In this document: one piece after another, positions 24,301 through 37,400 of the stretch
Layout of the letters: each line of letters begins with the position of its first letter
Position numbering within the stretch: position 1 is the stretch's first letter
Assembly: GCF_003945595.2 (NCBI RefSeq)
Contig: NW_024104421.1
Coordinates: forward strand, 6,820,001-6,884,000
Direction: 5' to 3'
DNA: 64,000 nucleotides
Origin: Pipra filicauda
Taxonomy: Eukaryota > Chordata > Aves > Passeriformes > Pipridae
Notes under the pieces: model-generated
The model's input: the letters and a program-made list of their open reading frames with translations, nothing else
Databases searched by the model: none
Told to the model about the DNA's origin: nothing
Made by a program: the position numbers and the translations under genes

Positions 24301-27300
24301 AGCTGGCAGAAATTATACTCACTTCCTAATTGTTATTGTCACCATTTCATGATATGTACTTCAAATCCTGACAGATAACTTAATCAAAAAAAGTCTTCTG
24401 AAAAACCAAGTAACTCAGGTCTACTTCACTGGACTGTCCTTATTCTGTGTTCATTTGTAATCCCACATCTATGCAACTTCATATTTGCAAAGTCTAACAG
24501 GTGTAAGATTCCTCCTTTCAAGTGAAATGGTAATTTAACCCTAGACTTACGCCCTGCCCTGCGCTATCCCAAGATTCTCAGCCAGTTCCCCTGCAACAAG
24601 GCAGCTTGCCCATGACCTGATTTCCGGGACCTTGCTGCTCCAGTCTGGAGGCAGATCCCCCACTGGTGCTTTGTCAATTGTCACCAACAGCTGCTGATTT
24701 TTCAGGATATATCACATGTCCTCATCAGTACCGCTGCTATTTCACACTTTATTCCCTGCAGTAACCCGAGATGAGCATCATCCGGTCTAGGTGATCAGTC
24801 ACCCCTTGTATTCTCTAGCTGCTTTGTGCAAAACAGGCACATGCAGATCAAAAATCCAGAGTACTGAGAGCAAGCAACAGAGTAATATTTTGTTCCTGAT
24901 GTAAAAATCTCAAATTTACCTGCAATAAATACTTCTAGATGACGGTGACTTGTTTTTAAATTCAATCACACTGTAAAACAGATGTTTGCCTCGAGATCAC
25001 CCCAAATACACAGATGGGAGCTTGTCATCCTGAATTTGACCACAAGCTACTGCTGTTTGAGTTACCATAGAGTTAAGCTATACTTTTCAAAGATTCATGT
25101 CAGTCTTCCAGATTCTTCATGGGTATTTCTGATCACCACTTCCCCTTTTTATTAAAAAAATAAAACAAATAGGAAAAAAAAAGGCAACAAAATACTAACA
25201 CAAGTCTCCAGTGTAGAGCAGTTGCTACTGTTACATTTAAGGAGCTGTGCAAATTACACTTTCAAATACAGACCAATGCCTTCCAGTTGCCTAAATAATT
25301 GCAGTTATTTGTTTGACCTGTCATCAGAGGAGACTAAAGTTGTTAAAAATATTCAGCCTAAAAAACAATTTATGAAATGTTGACCATAATTAGCGTATAT
25401 ATGCATATTACAGATGAGGAAATAAGCAAGCATATGCGATATCCACCATTTCCAAAATAAAGGGAATGAAAATGTCACTTCCTATTACTTACATTTCCAA
25501 AGTTAATTTGAAGTAAAATTCGAACAAACAAACAAATATGAAAGACCTTTTCAAAAATGACTGTGCACCCAGGCTCAGCAAATTAGTTTATTGGTCTCAA
25601 TATGGCCATACAATATTATTCCTTTCTTTTTTTAGTTAAAAAAACCCAACAATATAATCTGGTTTAAATTTTATGCATTTTCAGAAATTACATTATTTTT
25701 TCAATAGTAAAGTTAATAAATGCAGTGAAGCATTTGTCTCCAAAGAGAATAACACAGCTAACTCAAGTCATCCAAACAGGTGATACAGATAACACAGGCA
25801 GAAATATTCTGAACTGCTAGATCCAGGAGCAGGTGCAGCATCCCCCATTGTCCCTTTTTTTAACAGTTACTCCAACATTACTAAAGGAGACAATCTCAGT
25901 TCCTTTTTTGTTTGTCTCAGGTTTTCTTTTTTTCTTAGGGTTTCAGCTTACTAATAATGCTGGATAAGCTTGACTGCAATGAGCTGACTAAAGTCTCCAA
26001 CATTGTTCTGCTTACACACATATTACTTCCCTGGAAACCGGACCCCAAAATGTCTGGATTTAGTTCAGACATTTATGTTTTTCCAGGGATTTATTTGGAA
26101 TTTTCCAAGTTTTCAACTGCAAGACCAGTCTGCACCTCCCATGAGGACCAGCTGGGCTCCTTGCAGCTTGGCTAGAGGCACAGAGGGAGTACCAATGCCC
26201 AAGGGAATTCCCCTTCCCTCCCTGAGTAGGTCTGCCAAAACCTCAAGGGAAGGTTGGAAAAGGTCTGCGCTTGTGTGACACAATCACCATGCTGAGACAG
26301 AATGGCAGACACACAGAAGCAGAAAGATAAAGCTGGAAAACAACAAATCACTAAACTTTCTAGTACTGAAGGGAATGAGAGCTTTCTAATTCCCTAGAGA
26401 TGTTCCAGCAGTGAAAGGAGCTTTGTTTTTATCCTAGATGACCAATGCACCATGTTAATTAGTAGTCATTAGAAGATATTTTCTAATGAAAAACAAAGCA
26501 ACTAGGAAAAGGAGGACTTTCTGAATACTTTGAATTCAAAATGAAGCACAATTCTCACACACACAACACTCATTACCATTTTTCCCATTGCCTTGTAGAG
26601 ACATATTTCACTGAAAAATGACAATGTTTAACAAAAAAAAAATGTGACTTCAGAAGTCCAGTTCCTCCACGTGCACAACTGCTATTTTCACTATACAGAC
26701 AAGAGCAAAATGTGAAGGACAACATCCTCTAAACAAAACCACAGCATCATACCCTTCTGCCAGTTCCACTGCTACTCTGTTCTGGAAAACACCCTTTCAA
26801 ATATAACCTGAAGCTTGCAAGGGTCTTGTTGTGAACAGGAAGTGATCCTACACAAAAGCTGAAACCAGGGTTAGAAGATAAGTTCTTTAATCTATTGTCT
26901 GAAATATCCTGTCTGAATCAGATCAATCTTAAATTGCTGGTTGAAGGTGGAGAATTATTCCCTTACCTTTTTTTAGAAGTGACAAATGAAAGCAATTTTC
27001 TGCAATGGGAAAGGAAGTTTTCAGGCTTTATCAATAGATGTCGATATGATTGATCTCAATAGAAACCTTTCTTTCAATACCTCCCCAAATAACCTCAAAG
27101 AATCAAAAAAATCATTTTTTCTGCTATGAGAAAAATAAAATGCACTTAGCAGAAGTTGCTGATAAACCTGTTTTTGTATAGCAATCTGCCTCCAATTAGT
27201 AGGATAAAGTTCCTTTGCTTTCTTCATTAATAAGCATTATTCAGTATGAAACTGTTTTGGTTTTTTTACTTTGTTTTAAGTGTGATTGATGAAACGAAGG

Positions 27301-27678
27301 GCAACTGAACAGTAGGATTCCTCTGGGCCATGCTCAGTATGATGCTCACACAGGCAAATAGCATCCTGCCTTTAGTGTGTGCCTGGAAAATGAGGGAGAG
27401 GGTCAACAAAGGCAGATGGAAGGGGGAAAAAATCCAACCACAAAGCAAAGCAGATCTTCAGAGGAATCAAATGAGAGTAAAGTCCCCTGCAGATGACGGT
27501 TGTCCTTCCATATCCATCAGGAAGCCCTGCATCAAACCCTCTGCATTACATGGCAGCATTCTGCTCAGCTTTTGCAGGCAAGTTGCATTATTTGTTTGGC
27601 AGAGGCAGAGATCCCTTTCCGAAGACTGTGTTAACTTCTGAAAGAAGCACTAATCCTTCCTCCTCTGCCAAGAAAAAG
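15370..27678. other. Non-coding unique DNA, no convincing gene
   Basis: A long stretch without a recognisable gene. The longest frame (16961-17461, +, 166 codons) starts in unremarkable sequence, has no domain I recognise, and is of a length expected by chance. A minus-strand frame at 19580-19876 has a hydrophilic C-terminal part and a possible splice donor, discussed as a finding. Local features are an AT cluster with TAATTA and ATTGACAAT at 15852-15882, a G/T-rich block at 17561-17636, and a splice-acceptor-like pyrimidine tract at 23421-23446. Nothing else was recognised. Confidence 0.65.
17561..17636 (+). repeat. G/T-rich low-complexity block
   Basis: The plus strand is almost entirely G and T, with G3 to G5 runs at 17566, 17572, 17588, 17598 and 17605 separated by T-rich spacers. 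It then passes into a (TTTG)-like stretch up to about 17630. One spacer (between 17574 and 17588) is 13 nt, so it is only a weak quadruplex candidate. It has no coding content. Confidence 0.6.
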
Positions 27679-27692
27679 CCCCCCCCCCCCCC
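27679..27692 (+). repeat. C14 homopolymer
   Basis: Fourteen consecutive C follow an A-rich stretch (AAGAAAAAG) and precede ATTTTTC. Such runs are length-unstable and a common source of sequencing or assembly error. The exact count should be treated with caution. It does not lie in a gene. Confidence 0.9.
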
Positions 27693-29144
27693 ATTTTTCA
27701 CAACAGAGACTCTTTCAAAGGGGGAGGAAAGGATTATGCATGAGCACTCAGGAGGAAGAAATCACAACACTCAAGTGCAAAAGCCACCCAGCATTAGAGA
27801 CATATACTGTTTTCCAGAAGTTAATTCAAACATTCATTACTATAGCCCAGAAAAACAGCATAACTGATTATTGCAAGCAAAACAATTGGCTTTTCTGTAT
27901 ACATACTGTTCCCTCCCTCTCCATCCTTCCCAAACTCCCTCTTCTCTTCCCATCTCAATTCTCAAGCCGTTTTCCACAGCACTGAATGTGCACAGTACTG
28001 AGTGCCATGAGCAAACATAATCCATTACAATCAGTGAACTGTGTTGAATACAGTTCATCTAAAAACATCAGCAGATACACCGCAGCATCACGTGTGACGG
28101 TAACTGTCATTCTTCATGTACTCTGAGAGAAAGGAGATCTACAAAGCTTGAAACACATTCAGTGCTTGCAGACAGCAGTCAGACTGGCCATTATGTCACT
28201 GAAAAGCTTAAAATTCAACAGTTCCTGCAAGAGCCCACTTACCAGCTATCCAAGGAACCTGACACAGACATTTTGCACCTGTTCTGTTTCCTGCTGCTTT
28301 TGCAAAAGAAATCCATGCATCTCACACTCATAACTTCCAGGAAAAGTCACACTTCGGAGAGCCAGGCTAGGTAGGAAATTGAGATGTGCCTCCCACCATA
28401 GCTTGTCAAACCGAATCAGGGAAATCTAAATCAGGAGGAAGAAAAGAATTAACATCAAAGGCCAGTTCTTAGAAGAGAAATGCTGCTTCTGAGCTGGTCA
28501 ATGTGAGTCTGCGAAATGATGTATGTCCAGGTGGGGAGGGTATATGTGCACACACATGCACACAAACGTCAGACCCTTCCTTGGAAGTGGATTAGGTGGC
28601 AGATGGTGTCAGAACCTGAGCTGCTGTCAAGAGCAGAGTTCACACTGTCCTGCTCCCCTGCACTTAGAGATAAAAGCAGCAAAGACACTAAGAAAAGAAA
28701 AAAAAAAAACCAAGGCTGATAAACAGCTGACAATCAGCTTTGTCATTGGCAATGAGTGGAACGGCATCCCTTCACTTCCTCCCTTCTCTCTCCAGAGTCC
28801 TTGCAGGCAAAATCCTCTCTGAAATGGAGATGAAAGAGGAAACAAACATGTACGTGCAATCTCCAATCGTGAGAAATACCAGAGGATCAGTTTTTCACAG
28901 GGAAACTAGAACCTGCTATTACCAACCCAAATATAAGAACCCAGGACAGAGAGGTGGGGGAAGGAGAATACACAGCTTAAGGTCTATTAAAAGCAAATGG
29001 AGTAGGGGAAAAAAAAAAAAAAGGAAGAAAAACCCCACTGCCTTTGATTGCCAACACAATGAAAATAAATGAGGGAAATAACATTTGGGAGGGACGTACC
29101 AGCTGAAAGCAGTCACAATGACTTTGTGCAGGCTCCCCTGTTAT

Positions 29145-29156
29145 TAATAATTATTA
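29145..29156. repeat. Perfect 12-bp AT palindrome
   Basis: TAATAATTATTA is exactly self-complementary and is followed at once by CAGATAATAAGG, a GATA-type motif. It may be a homeodomain dimer site. AT palindromes this long can also arise by chance in AT-rich DNA. Confidence 0.7.
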
Positions 29157-29380
29157 CAGATAATAAGGGTTTTCAGGCTGAGTAAAGGGATTTTTTTTCA
29201 GTTCCTAAAATCTCACTCTCCCTGTCCTATCACCTACCTCCCCTCTTTTTCTCTCTCTCCTCTGAGCACCTGCTTTACATAGCTTTCCTTGTATTATCAT
29301 TAGCTTCATGGATAATTGATAGCTGTGCTAGTCCAGCTGATGCTAAGAAAAGAACGACAAGGTGGTTCGACACACACTTA

Positions 29381-29390
29381 CTATAAATAG
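29381..29390. promoter_or_regulatory. MEF2-type motif CTATAAATAG
   Basis: CTATAAATAG fits the MEF2 consensus YTA(W4)TAR at every position. Upstream, at about 29290-29330, are TTATCATTAG and GGATAATTGATAG (GATA-like). Downstream, near 29570, is a near-MEF2 CTAAAAATAC. The same sequence would also pass as a TATA box, but no transcript start or gene is visible next to it. Function is an inference from motif clustering only. Confidence 0.25.
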
Positions 29391-32300
29391 ACACAAAACA
29401 TGGCCAGCGTTTGCCAACATCTGATCATGCATTCCCTCCTGGGTCCTAAAGTTAGCTAGTCTCTCAAAGTCAAGGAAGCAAAGGAAAGCAAGGTAAATGC
29501 CTTCGATTAATTTTGCAGAGACTAAAGGGATAAAAATAAGAGTGAGTCTTTATATTTTTATGACATGCTAAAAATACCCACTTTATGAAATCTTCAGGAT
29601 AGTTTGCAAAGCAGAGTTTAAATGCCTTTTTACTTTTTTTTTAGCAGCAACCGCGAAGCTCAAAATATTTAGCTGGTGGCAAGGGGTTTTTGTCAATAGG
29701 GCTGGAAAGCGTCAGGAGGAGATCCCTTTGCTGAGCACAAACCTCCCAGCTGTGCTAAGCTCCAGGTACCTCTGCAAAGTCTGAGTGCTCATGCTCACAG
29801 CTCAGAGAGCAAAGGCTGTCAGTCTGTGAGTGCAGGGGAATCACAGCTGTCTCTGCATGGCTGGCAGGAGGCACAGGCTGCCTCAGGCACTGACTCAGCA
29901 GCAAAGCCTCCAGCCTCATCTCTGGTTAGTTCTGGACACTTCTAGGGCAACCTCCTTATCTGCCCTTCATCAGATATGTCAGAGGTACGTTCCAGCTAGA
30001 TAAACCTTACCCTTGCTTGGCCCATCACCAAAGGCTGGAGGAGGTACGATACTCCAACATGCAGTTGCCTTTTGCCAACACCTGCTAGCTGACTACCCTC
30101 CCCACGGTCCCTTCCAGTCCTGCAGTACAGAAATTACCTTTGCATGATTCACCCAGGCTCTTGGCAGGTTCCACCCACTGCTCCCCTTACCCAACTCAGT
30201 CTGTAGAGCATACAAAGAACCACCTGCTCAGGAACCAGCTGGGATTTTCTGCCTGTGATCAGGGAGAAGTGCTGCATGAAAGCTTCCTTGGGGTATTTCT
30301 ACCTCTGGCTGTGAAAGTCAGGCACAAGTACACACTGCTCTCAGTGCATTTTGTCCTCCTTTGACAAAAAGCTACCCTAACATGGTGGAGCCTCCAAAAT
30401 TACTTGCTCCTGAATTGGGGCAAATGTTTGTCTCTTTTTGTCTTAGTCATTGTATCCAGTTGGTCTTTGCATATCATATCGATTTCCTCCCCCCCCTTAC
30501 ATAAAATTCTTATTTCTGGAAATTCTTGGTGCTTACCCTCTACAAACACTAATATAGGCTCAGTTCTCACTCACTGAGACCCAGCTAAGCTTCATCAGTA
30601 CAAATAAGGCAAGGAGCAGTTTAAAATTCTTCCTGCTGAGGAAAGCAGCAGGAAAGTATTTGCTCCAGCACATGCCAAGGTATCGGCACCAATTTTGTCC
30701 TCACAGTAGCTACCTCATATTTCAGAGCTGATGAACTCATAGATGCACTCAGGACTTTCTCATTTTCTTTCTGAAAGCTATTTTATACTGTAGGAGTACA
30801 GAAATGTGAAAACAAGCAACTGTCTGTCCTAATTCTCAGTCAAATACTGAGATAGAGAAAAGCTGGTGCTTTCAATAGGAGAAGCCATTTGTTCTCACAA
30901 TTTACTGTAGCAGAGCTGTTATCACATATAGACAGTGTCCAGTCACGACACAAGAGCAATATCTCAGACCACAGGAGAGGAGGAAAAGAAGAGAATCTAA
31001 GCCAAGACTCCATGCAGCTCTGCAACAGGCAGCAGGCACGCAGCAAGAACAGTGGTACAAAGCCACACAACTTTGAGGAGTGGGAGGAGGATTTTTCTTA
31101 AAAAAGCTCCAAAGATCTGCATAAGGTGGAGGTTTCATCTTGAGAAACTTGCAGCTTGAAGCTGACAAGAAAAGCTGCGTCAGGAGCAAAAGAAAAAAAC
31201 TCCCTTCTATAAAATTGCTTACCTAGTCAGTGCAGGAGGGCAAGCACACTACGGGGGAAACAAAGAAGAAAAGCATTCAAACAGTTTTTCCTTTCACCAG
31301 CCAAAAAGCACACACTAAAATGGAAGCTTTAAATATTTAATGTCCAAAAAAACCAAGAGAATTTTCCAAAACAAGATTGCTGGTTCAACACAAAGCAGTA
31401 GCACTCACAATTAAGATGATAGAGGTTTTACACACATCTGCACTAACACCAGTTGGGAACAGATAAAATCCACTTACAGATAAGATACAGGTTCAATTTA
31501 CAGTAACAGTGAGACAAGGATCAGGTGGAGAATGACTGACCTTCCCCATCTCTGTTACACTTGCACAAAGCAGTTAACACCACCAAAAGAGTGGAAGGTA
31601 GTTTAGTCAGGATCAGTGCTAGGTATCCTAATAGACTATGCTACTATTTTGAGATTGTGTAAGAGAACACATTAACCTTCTTTATAAATCTTGGTTTACT
31701 TGAATAGATTTAGTGGATGTCACAGACTAGAAATAACATCTTACATTCCTTTAATTTCTGTACTGATTGGCCTCCTTACAATGAATATCCACAATTTGAG
31801 ACCTTGGATGGGGAGCACTGGTACTGTTAACCAGTCAAACCCTCAGCTACTTGACCAGCGCCTTGCCCATATACCTGTGACTGAAGCCATCACCACCTTG
31901 AGACCAGCAATGCTTTTCCCACAAGCTCAGACCAGCAGACACCTTTCTTGTGTTTCCAAATAGCAGATGGCACCGTGTATTTCCCCAAGATCATCTGGGT
32001 GCTTTCGTTACCAAATTCCCACTCCTGCAGCAACACAGGAGGTTGGCAATGTCTGACATCTCACTTGATGTCGGCACAGAAGAGTTTTTCAAATATTGTA
32101 CTAGAGGGCTTAACCTTGTTACAGGGATATAAGAGTTCCTTAAAAATTGTGATACAAGAAAATTTAGAAAGTTTTTTCCTTTTGAATCCAGGATTTTCAA
32201 TTATTATATGGTTACTTGCAATTACAGAAACAGGACCCAACAGTCAGCATAATCCCATCCAAGTCTTTATGCCTCCTCACTTACTTTTAGTGTTACAAAA

Positions 32301-33839
32301 CTAATGTTTTTCCCACCATCCTTTCAAAAATTACAAAAGAGTTGGAGGTTTTTTGACAGACGCACAAGCCTGTAACCCTCACACAAGCAGAAAGGCATTT
32401 TTCTGCAGATTAGCCAAAGGCGTGATTGATTTCCACCCATGTTCAGCCCACCACTGAAATTCTGCATTTCAGATGCAGCTCTAATATAAAAACCTATTTT
32501 AATTCAAGTAGGTCTAAACACCCAGAAGTTACTATTAATGGAGAATTCTAGTGTAGAGTATAGAGAGGAAAACAGAGTGAAAGGTTTCCAGATGAAAGGG
32601 AAAAGTCATTTCCCAATGAAAGGGTAAGTTGAAGGAGTGATGAACCAAAACCTGCTCCTAATGGTGACAGTTGCAGAGGAAATCTGACTGGAGATCAGGA
32701 GGGGTAGGCTGAAACTAAGCCTGGAAAAGTAAAGCCTTGCCGAGAAACAAATGCCAGTATTTAACTCCACACAAAGAGCCTGACAGACTCTGTCTGACCG
32801 AAGAGCCCTGAGGCCTCACCCCATCCACGGCTTACTCTGTTGATTCAATCTTTGACTATAAATGAAATATTTATAAAAGGTCTGGTAGGCAGAGCGGTTG
32901 AATGGCTGCAACCCCCTCTAGAAGAAATCCTTCACAGTGCTTACAAATCAGAGCATGTATTTGGCACTTCCCTCTCTCTGACAGAGTTTAGCCACAAGTG
33001 AGTGCCTGGGGAAGGCATCACAGCTTTTCTTAATATGCTGTTTTGCAGGACACCAGAACAAGGGAGAAATAGTATGCCGCAGGCCACGCTCATGAATTCA
33101 TTCAGAGAACAAGATACACTGAGGTCTGGCTTAGAAGTGGTAGCATTCCTAGGCACATCTCCTGCTGCAAAAACAAACCTTGTGAATTTGCAGAGAATTC
33201 CATACATCCTCCTGTTTTATGCCATTACTGGCTGGGCAGCTTGAGCTAACGGGAATTTCCCTATAGCTGTGCCTGTCACAATTTGTCATGGCTGCTCCAG
33301 GGCAGAGAAGATATACAAGAGAATGACAGTAGGCTCCTTCTCAAGATACTTCAGGTATTGATTACAGGACAAATTTTGAGCATTTTACGTACTGTACACG
33401 TCTGTCAGCCACTCAAGATACACAGATCGCATCTGCTTCTTGAGGACAGCATTTGCTCCCACCACTAAATTCAAATCTTTATTATACAAATTACTCAAAA
33501 ACATGTATGCTACCCAGTCCTGTGTACGCTAAGGGTATTCTCTGAACAGCAGGAAGGTATTAGAAACTGGTATTAAAGTGTGCTCTGACCTTAAATTTAT
33601 GTAGCAAATATACAGGCAGAGGCAGTGTGGAGGGTGTTTTTCTTAGCTCATCAAGATAGTTATACCCTGTAGCTGTGGAGATTTCATTTCCTTTGGCAAA
33701 GGCATTAGTTCCCTGGCTGCCCACTTCTATAGAGATGGGGTTTTTTTCACGTTTAGGGGAAATACAAATATAAGCTTATATGGGAGCTCACAGGAACATA
33801 CGTGTCTGTTGAGGAGCTTCTGATAGGACAGTGTCTGTC

Positions 33840-34440
33840 ACTCTTGAGGTTTGTTTCTTTTTTTCATTTTTCCTTTTATTTTCCAACCTTTTTTTTCTTT
33901 TATAGCTCTGGGGGTTTTTTCTCTGAGGTTTTTGATGTCCACAGCTCTCTCTATCGCCTGCTCCCACTCCCCAATGTTTCTCTAAAAACCTTTGCTTTCC
34001 CTAGGTAATCAGACATTTTCTTCTCCTTTCCCTGCACCCACCTTTTGGTATCCAACCCCCACACCTCTCTAATTCAGTACCCTCATTACACTTATTTCTT
34101 TGCTTACCTTTCTTCTTCCACCTCACCCATTAAATCTCCCTCCCATTGCCTTACAAATCTCTACCTTCCTTACCCTGTTCATTTTCTCCACTAACCATTC
34201 CTCCCCTCCCCTTTCATCCTGTTCAGTTCCTACTCCCCCATTTCATTCCTACCCACACAGAATGCATTGTGCCTCTCTCCTCCCGCCCTAGTTTGAAACC
34301 TCATTATATTTCATTTTCCTGAATTCTATTCAGGTTCTTATATCACCTTATCTCCCTTCATCATGTTACTGCATATTTCCCTTCTCTTGAACTTTTTTCT
34401 TCCCCATCCGCCCTCTCCACTTATAACAGTGGTGGGATAG
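33840..34440 (+). other. Pyrimidine-rich, G-depleted strand
   Basis: The plus strand is dominated by C and T over several hundred bases, beginning with T-rich runs at 33850-33920. In 34021-34260 a hand count gives about 101 C and about 10 G in 240 bases. It is not a simple repeat: words such as CTTACC, CCATT and CTCCC recur without a fixed period. Frames crossing it (for example 34100-34291) translate to low-complexity L/P/S-rich peptides and are not genes. It may be an expanded degenerate CT-rich tract. Confidence 0.75.
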
Positions 34441-37400
34441 GTCCTCTTATTAACAGCTATGACCTATCAAAATTTTGGACATAAGTTTTCTGATCAGAAC
34501 GAAAGCCCATCCATCCCCAAGTGCTATTTATGTGTCTGTAAGTTCCACGCATGTCTCAGTCCTGCTACATGCAGTCTGCTGTCATACACTGTCCATGTGC
34601 TCTCTTCTTACATGGAACGAATCAAATGGTTTAATCCTGGATAGCCAATGATCATGGAGCCAGGCACACAGTATATCACACAACTAAAACAGCAGCTCTT
34701 TCTGGTAGGGCAAGTCCACAACTTGCTATTTACCCCATGAACACCAGAATTAGCCTAATTTCAGATTTCACTAGCAGATTGATCGCCAGACTCTCTCACC
34801 TTTGCCAGCACAACCTGGTGCACGTCTGTGTGTGCATACCCCAGGAGGAGCAGGGAACGCCGCCCTATGTCCACTGCTCAGCAGCAACATGAGCTCTAAA
34901 GGAAGCTGTGCCAACCACCAGATGCCAAAGGAAAAGTACAATTCTTTCTCAGTGTGAGGTGTGGGGTTTTTTTCTAGTAGACAGAAGGGCATGATTATAA
35001 TAAGTTACTGAAAAGAGAAAAAAATCAAGAAAGTGAGATCAACACACAAAATCCAATTAAGGAAGTCACTCAGTCAACCTCTCAGGGTTGGGGTGGATCA
35101 GGGAACCATTCAGTAGGACCTTCAATACAGAGCCTTGAGGTTGTATAAAGATGGTTATTTTCCATGCTGTGCTGATCTAAACAAAAGCTATACTTAACCT
35201 CCTTCACCCTTCTCTTACTCCCAGAATCAAATGACTACATGGTTTGGCATTTTAACTCGAAATGGGAAAACCACAATATCTGGTGAGAGATGTTGTTCTC
35301 AGAAGGAGGTTTGGCATCAAGCAGAGAACAAACACAAGCACCCAGGCTTACCCAGGAGCTACTACAGTACTGTAGAAAATGATAAAAAAGAATAAAAAAA
35401 CCCGAAACACTAAACCAAACAAAACTGACATTTTAAAGTTGTCTGCTGCTTGTACCTACACTTATCCTCTCTGATTTTGTTGAGATTGGATTGTCTGAAG
35501 GCCAGAGAAGAAAGCTGCTCTACAGCCTTTCTCACATCTGGAAGAAGGAATGTGGCTCCTAGGACCTCCCAGGGTAGGGGAGACAAGATGATATGGTATC
35601 CACAAGCCTTAACTCATGTCCCCTCTGCAGTAGCCACTAAGCTTCTAAGGTCCCTCTATCTCCCCCTCATCACCTGTCATCTCCCACTCCTCTCCTTCAA
35701 ACTCCTCAGAGAGAGAACACAGCTCAGGACTGTCAATAACACAGTGCCTGCTGACTTCAAGGCCTCTCTCAACAGGGAGAATGTGTCCTCTGCCTCAGGT
35801 GCTGGTCACACAGAAATGCTGCTCTTCAGCAAATGAGCTGAGGATGCTGCTGCAGCTGGGGAAAGGACTTTAAAAACCAAAATGGTGGGACCTCGTGGTT
35901 AACCATCTCATCATTCTCCTCACTCCTCCCCAAATCCTTGAGATATTTCTGCTGGTAGCCATTTGCTATAGGAACCCTAATCTTTATCTGGTTTGTTTGT
36001 TAAATAAACTATCATGGGTACTCACCTTTATGGGCTGCTCAGTTCCTCTCCTCCCTTTACCCTCCACCCCGGAAAAGAGATCAAAAAAAGGAAAATGTAT
36101 TTGATAACCAACCTCTCCTCCTCTCCTACTTTCCTCCACAGCTCCTATGAGCTTTTCAAGTCCCAATCCATAATTTGGCAGAAACAGCCCCCATGATGCA
36201 GAGGGGTGCATTAGGCCTGTGTGTTCTCTGGATTTGTCAGGAGAAGAAGCAAAGCCAAGACACAGAGCAACAGGCAGGATAATGCAGCTTGAGAAATAAA
36301 CGACAATGATGGAGAGACCTAATCCCAGTTATTTTAGATGAAGTTTTCCAACACTTTCCATGGCAATTCCTACAGGCCCCATCATCAGCTTTGTCCTACC
36401 TCACTACACATCAGCAGTGCAATTCTAATGCAGCTCTGAGAAGGTGTTCCAGAGCTGAAAGCTGAAAACAGAAAGAAAAGAAGTCTAAACATACAAAAAA
36501 CACCAAGAAGACAAGGTATTTGAAGTGGCCTAGACCTTTTTAACATGAAGCAAGTTTTCTCCTTTCTATGGACCAGAGATCTAGGCCAGAATTATGTAGG
36601 TCACAAGCAAACCTTGTTTTAGCTGGTCTTAAGCCAATACTTAGAAGGTGATAACTCCCACTCAGAGACACCTGTTTTTTTAATTCTTCATGTATATCCT
36701 TGAAAGAGAGACAAAAAACTGAAATGGTAAGGGATGGTGGGTGAAGGAATAAAGACGTGTGGCTTTGTGTGCACATGCAATTGTCTAACCACGCTATCCA
36801 TCTCAGCAGGCATAAATATATATATATACGCATACATACATATATAGTGAATGTGGAGATTCTGAAGCTGTTCTTCCCCTCATAACAATTTCAAGTACAA
36901 CAAGTATAATCCAGAGAAAGAGTAATGCTATCTTATTCATTTGCATGGACAGAAATATCTAGAAAATTAACAGTGTCAAGATGGGAAAGAACAGGCAGAA
37001 GGGGATTTTCAAGAGGCTGAATTCCCACTGCATGCAACACTGAAGCAGGCTGGCAAATGAGGATCCTATTTACCTGAAACTAAATAACTAGGTAATCCTT
37101 GGTTCACACCACAACAAAATAACCTCACACTATAGCACAAGCATCAGTTTCAGGATCATTTGGGCATACCCAGGGATCTGCAGCAGCTGTTCACTGGCAT
37201 ATGAATCATGGTCCTCATGGAAGACTTTGCATTGCTCAGCCTGCCTCCAGAGGATAAAAGCACAACTCTGAAAGCAGATGGACTGCTGATTTCTAGCTAA
37301 TTCAAGGCCTGGACTGGCCTGAGTTTATCTGAAAGATCCAGCAGCTATGGCAAGTAATTGTCAGAGAAGCAGCTGCTGTTAACATTGTGCTTTACAATTA

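Larger units (their letters stand above)
27693..33839. other. Non-coding DNA with a regulatory-type motif cluster near 29.1-29.6 kb
   Basis: No gene or transposon was recognised. A frame of 110 codons at 28740-29072 (+) ends in a lysine-rich A-tract translation (the A14 run at 29009-29022) and is not credible as protein. Around 29145-29600 several GATA-like motifs, a perfect MEF2-type CTATAAATAG and a perfect 12-bp AT palindrome occur within about 450 bp, reported as a finding. Frames of up to 118 codons between 30 and 33.5 kb are overlapping and unremarkable. Confidence 0.65.
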
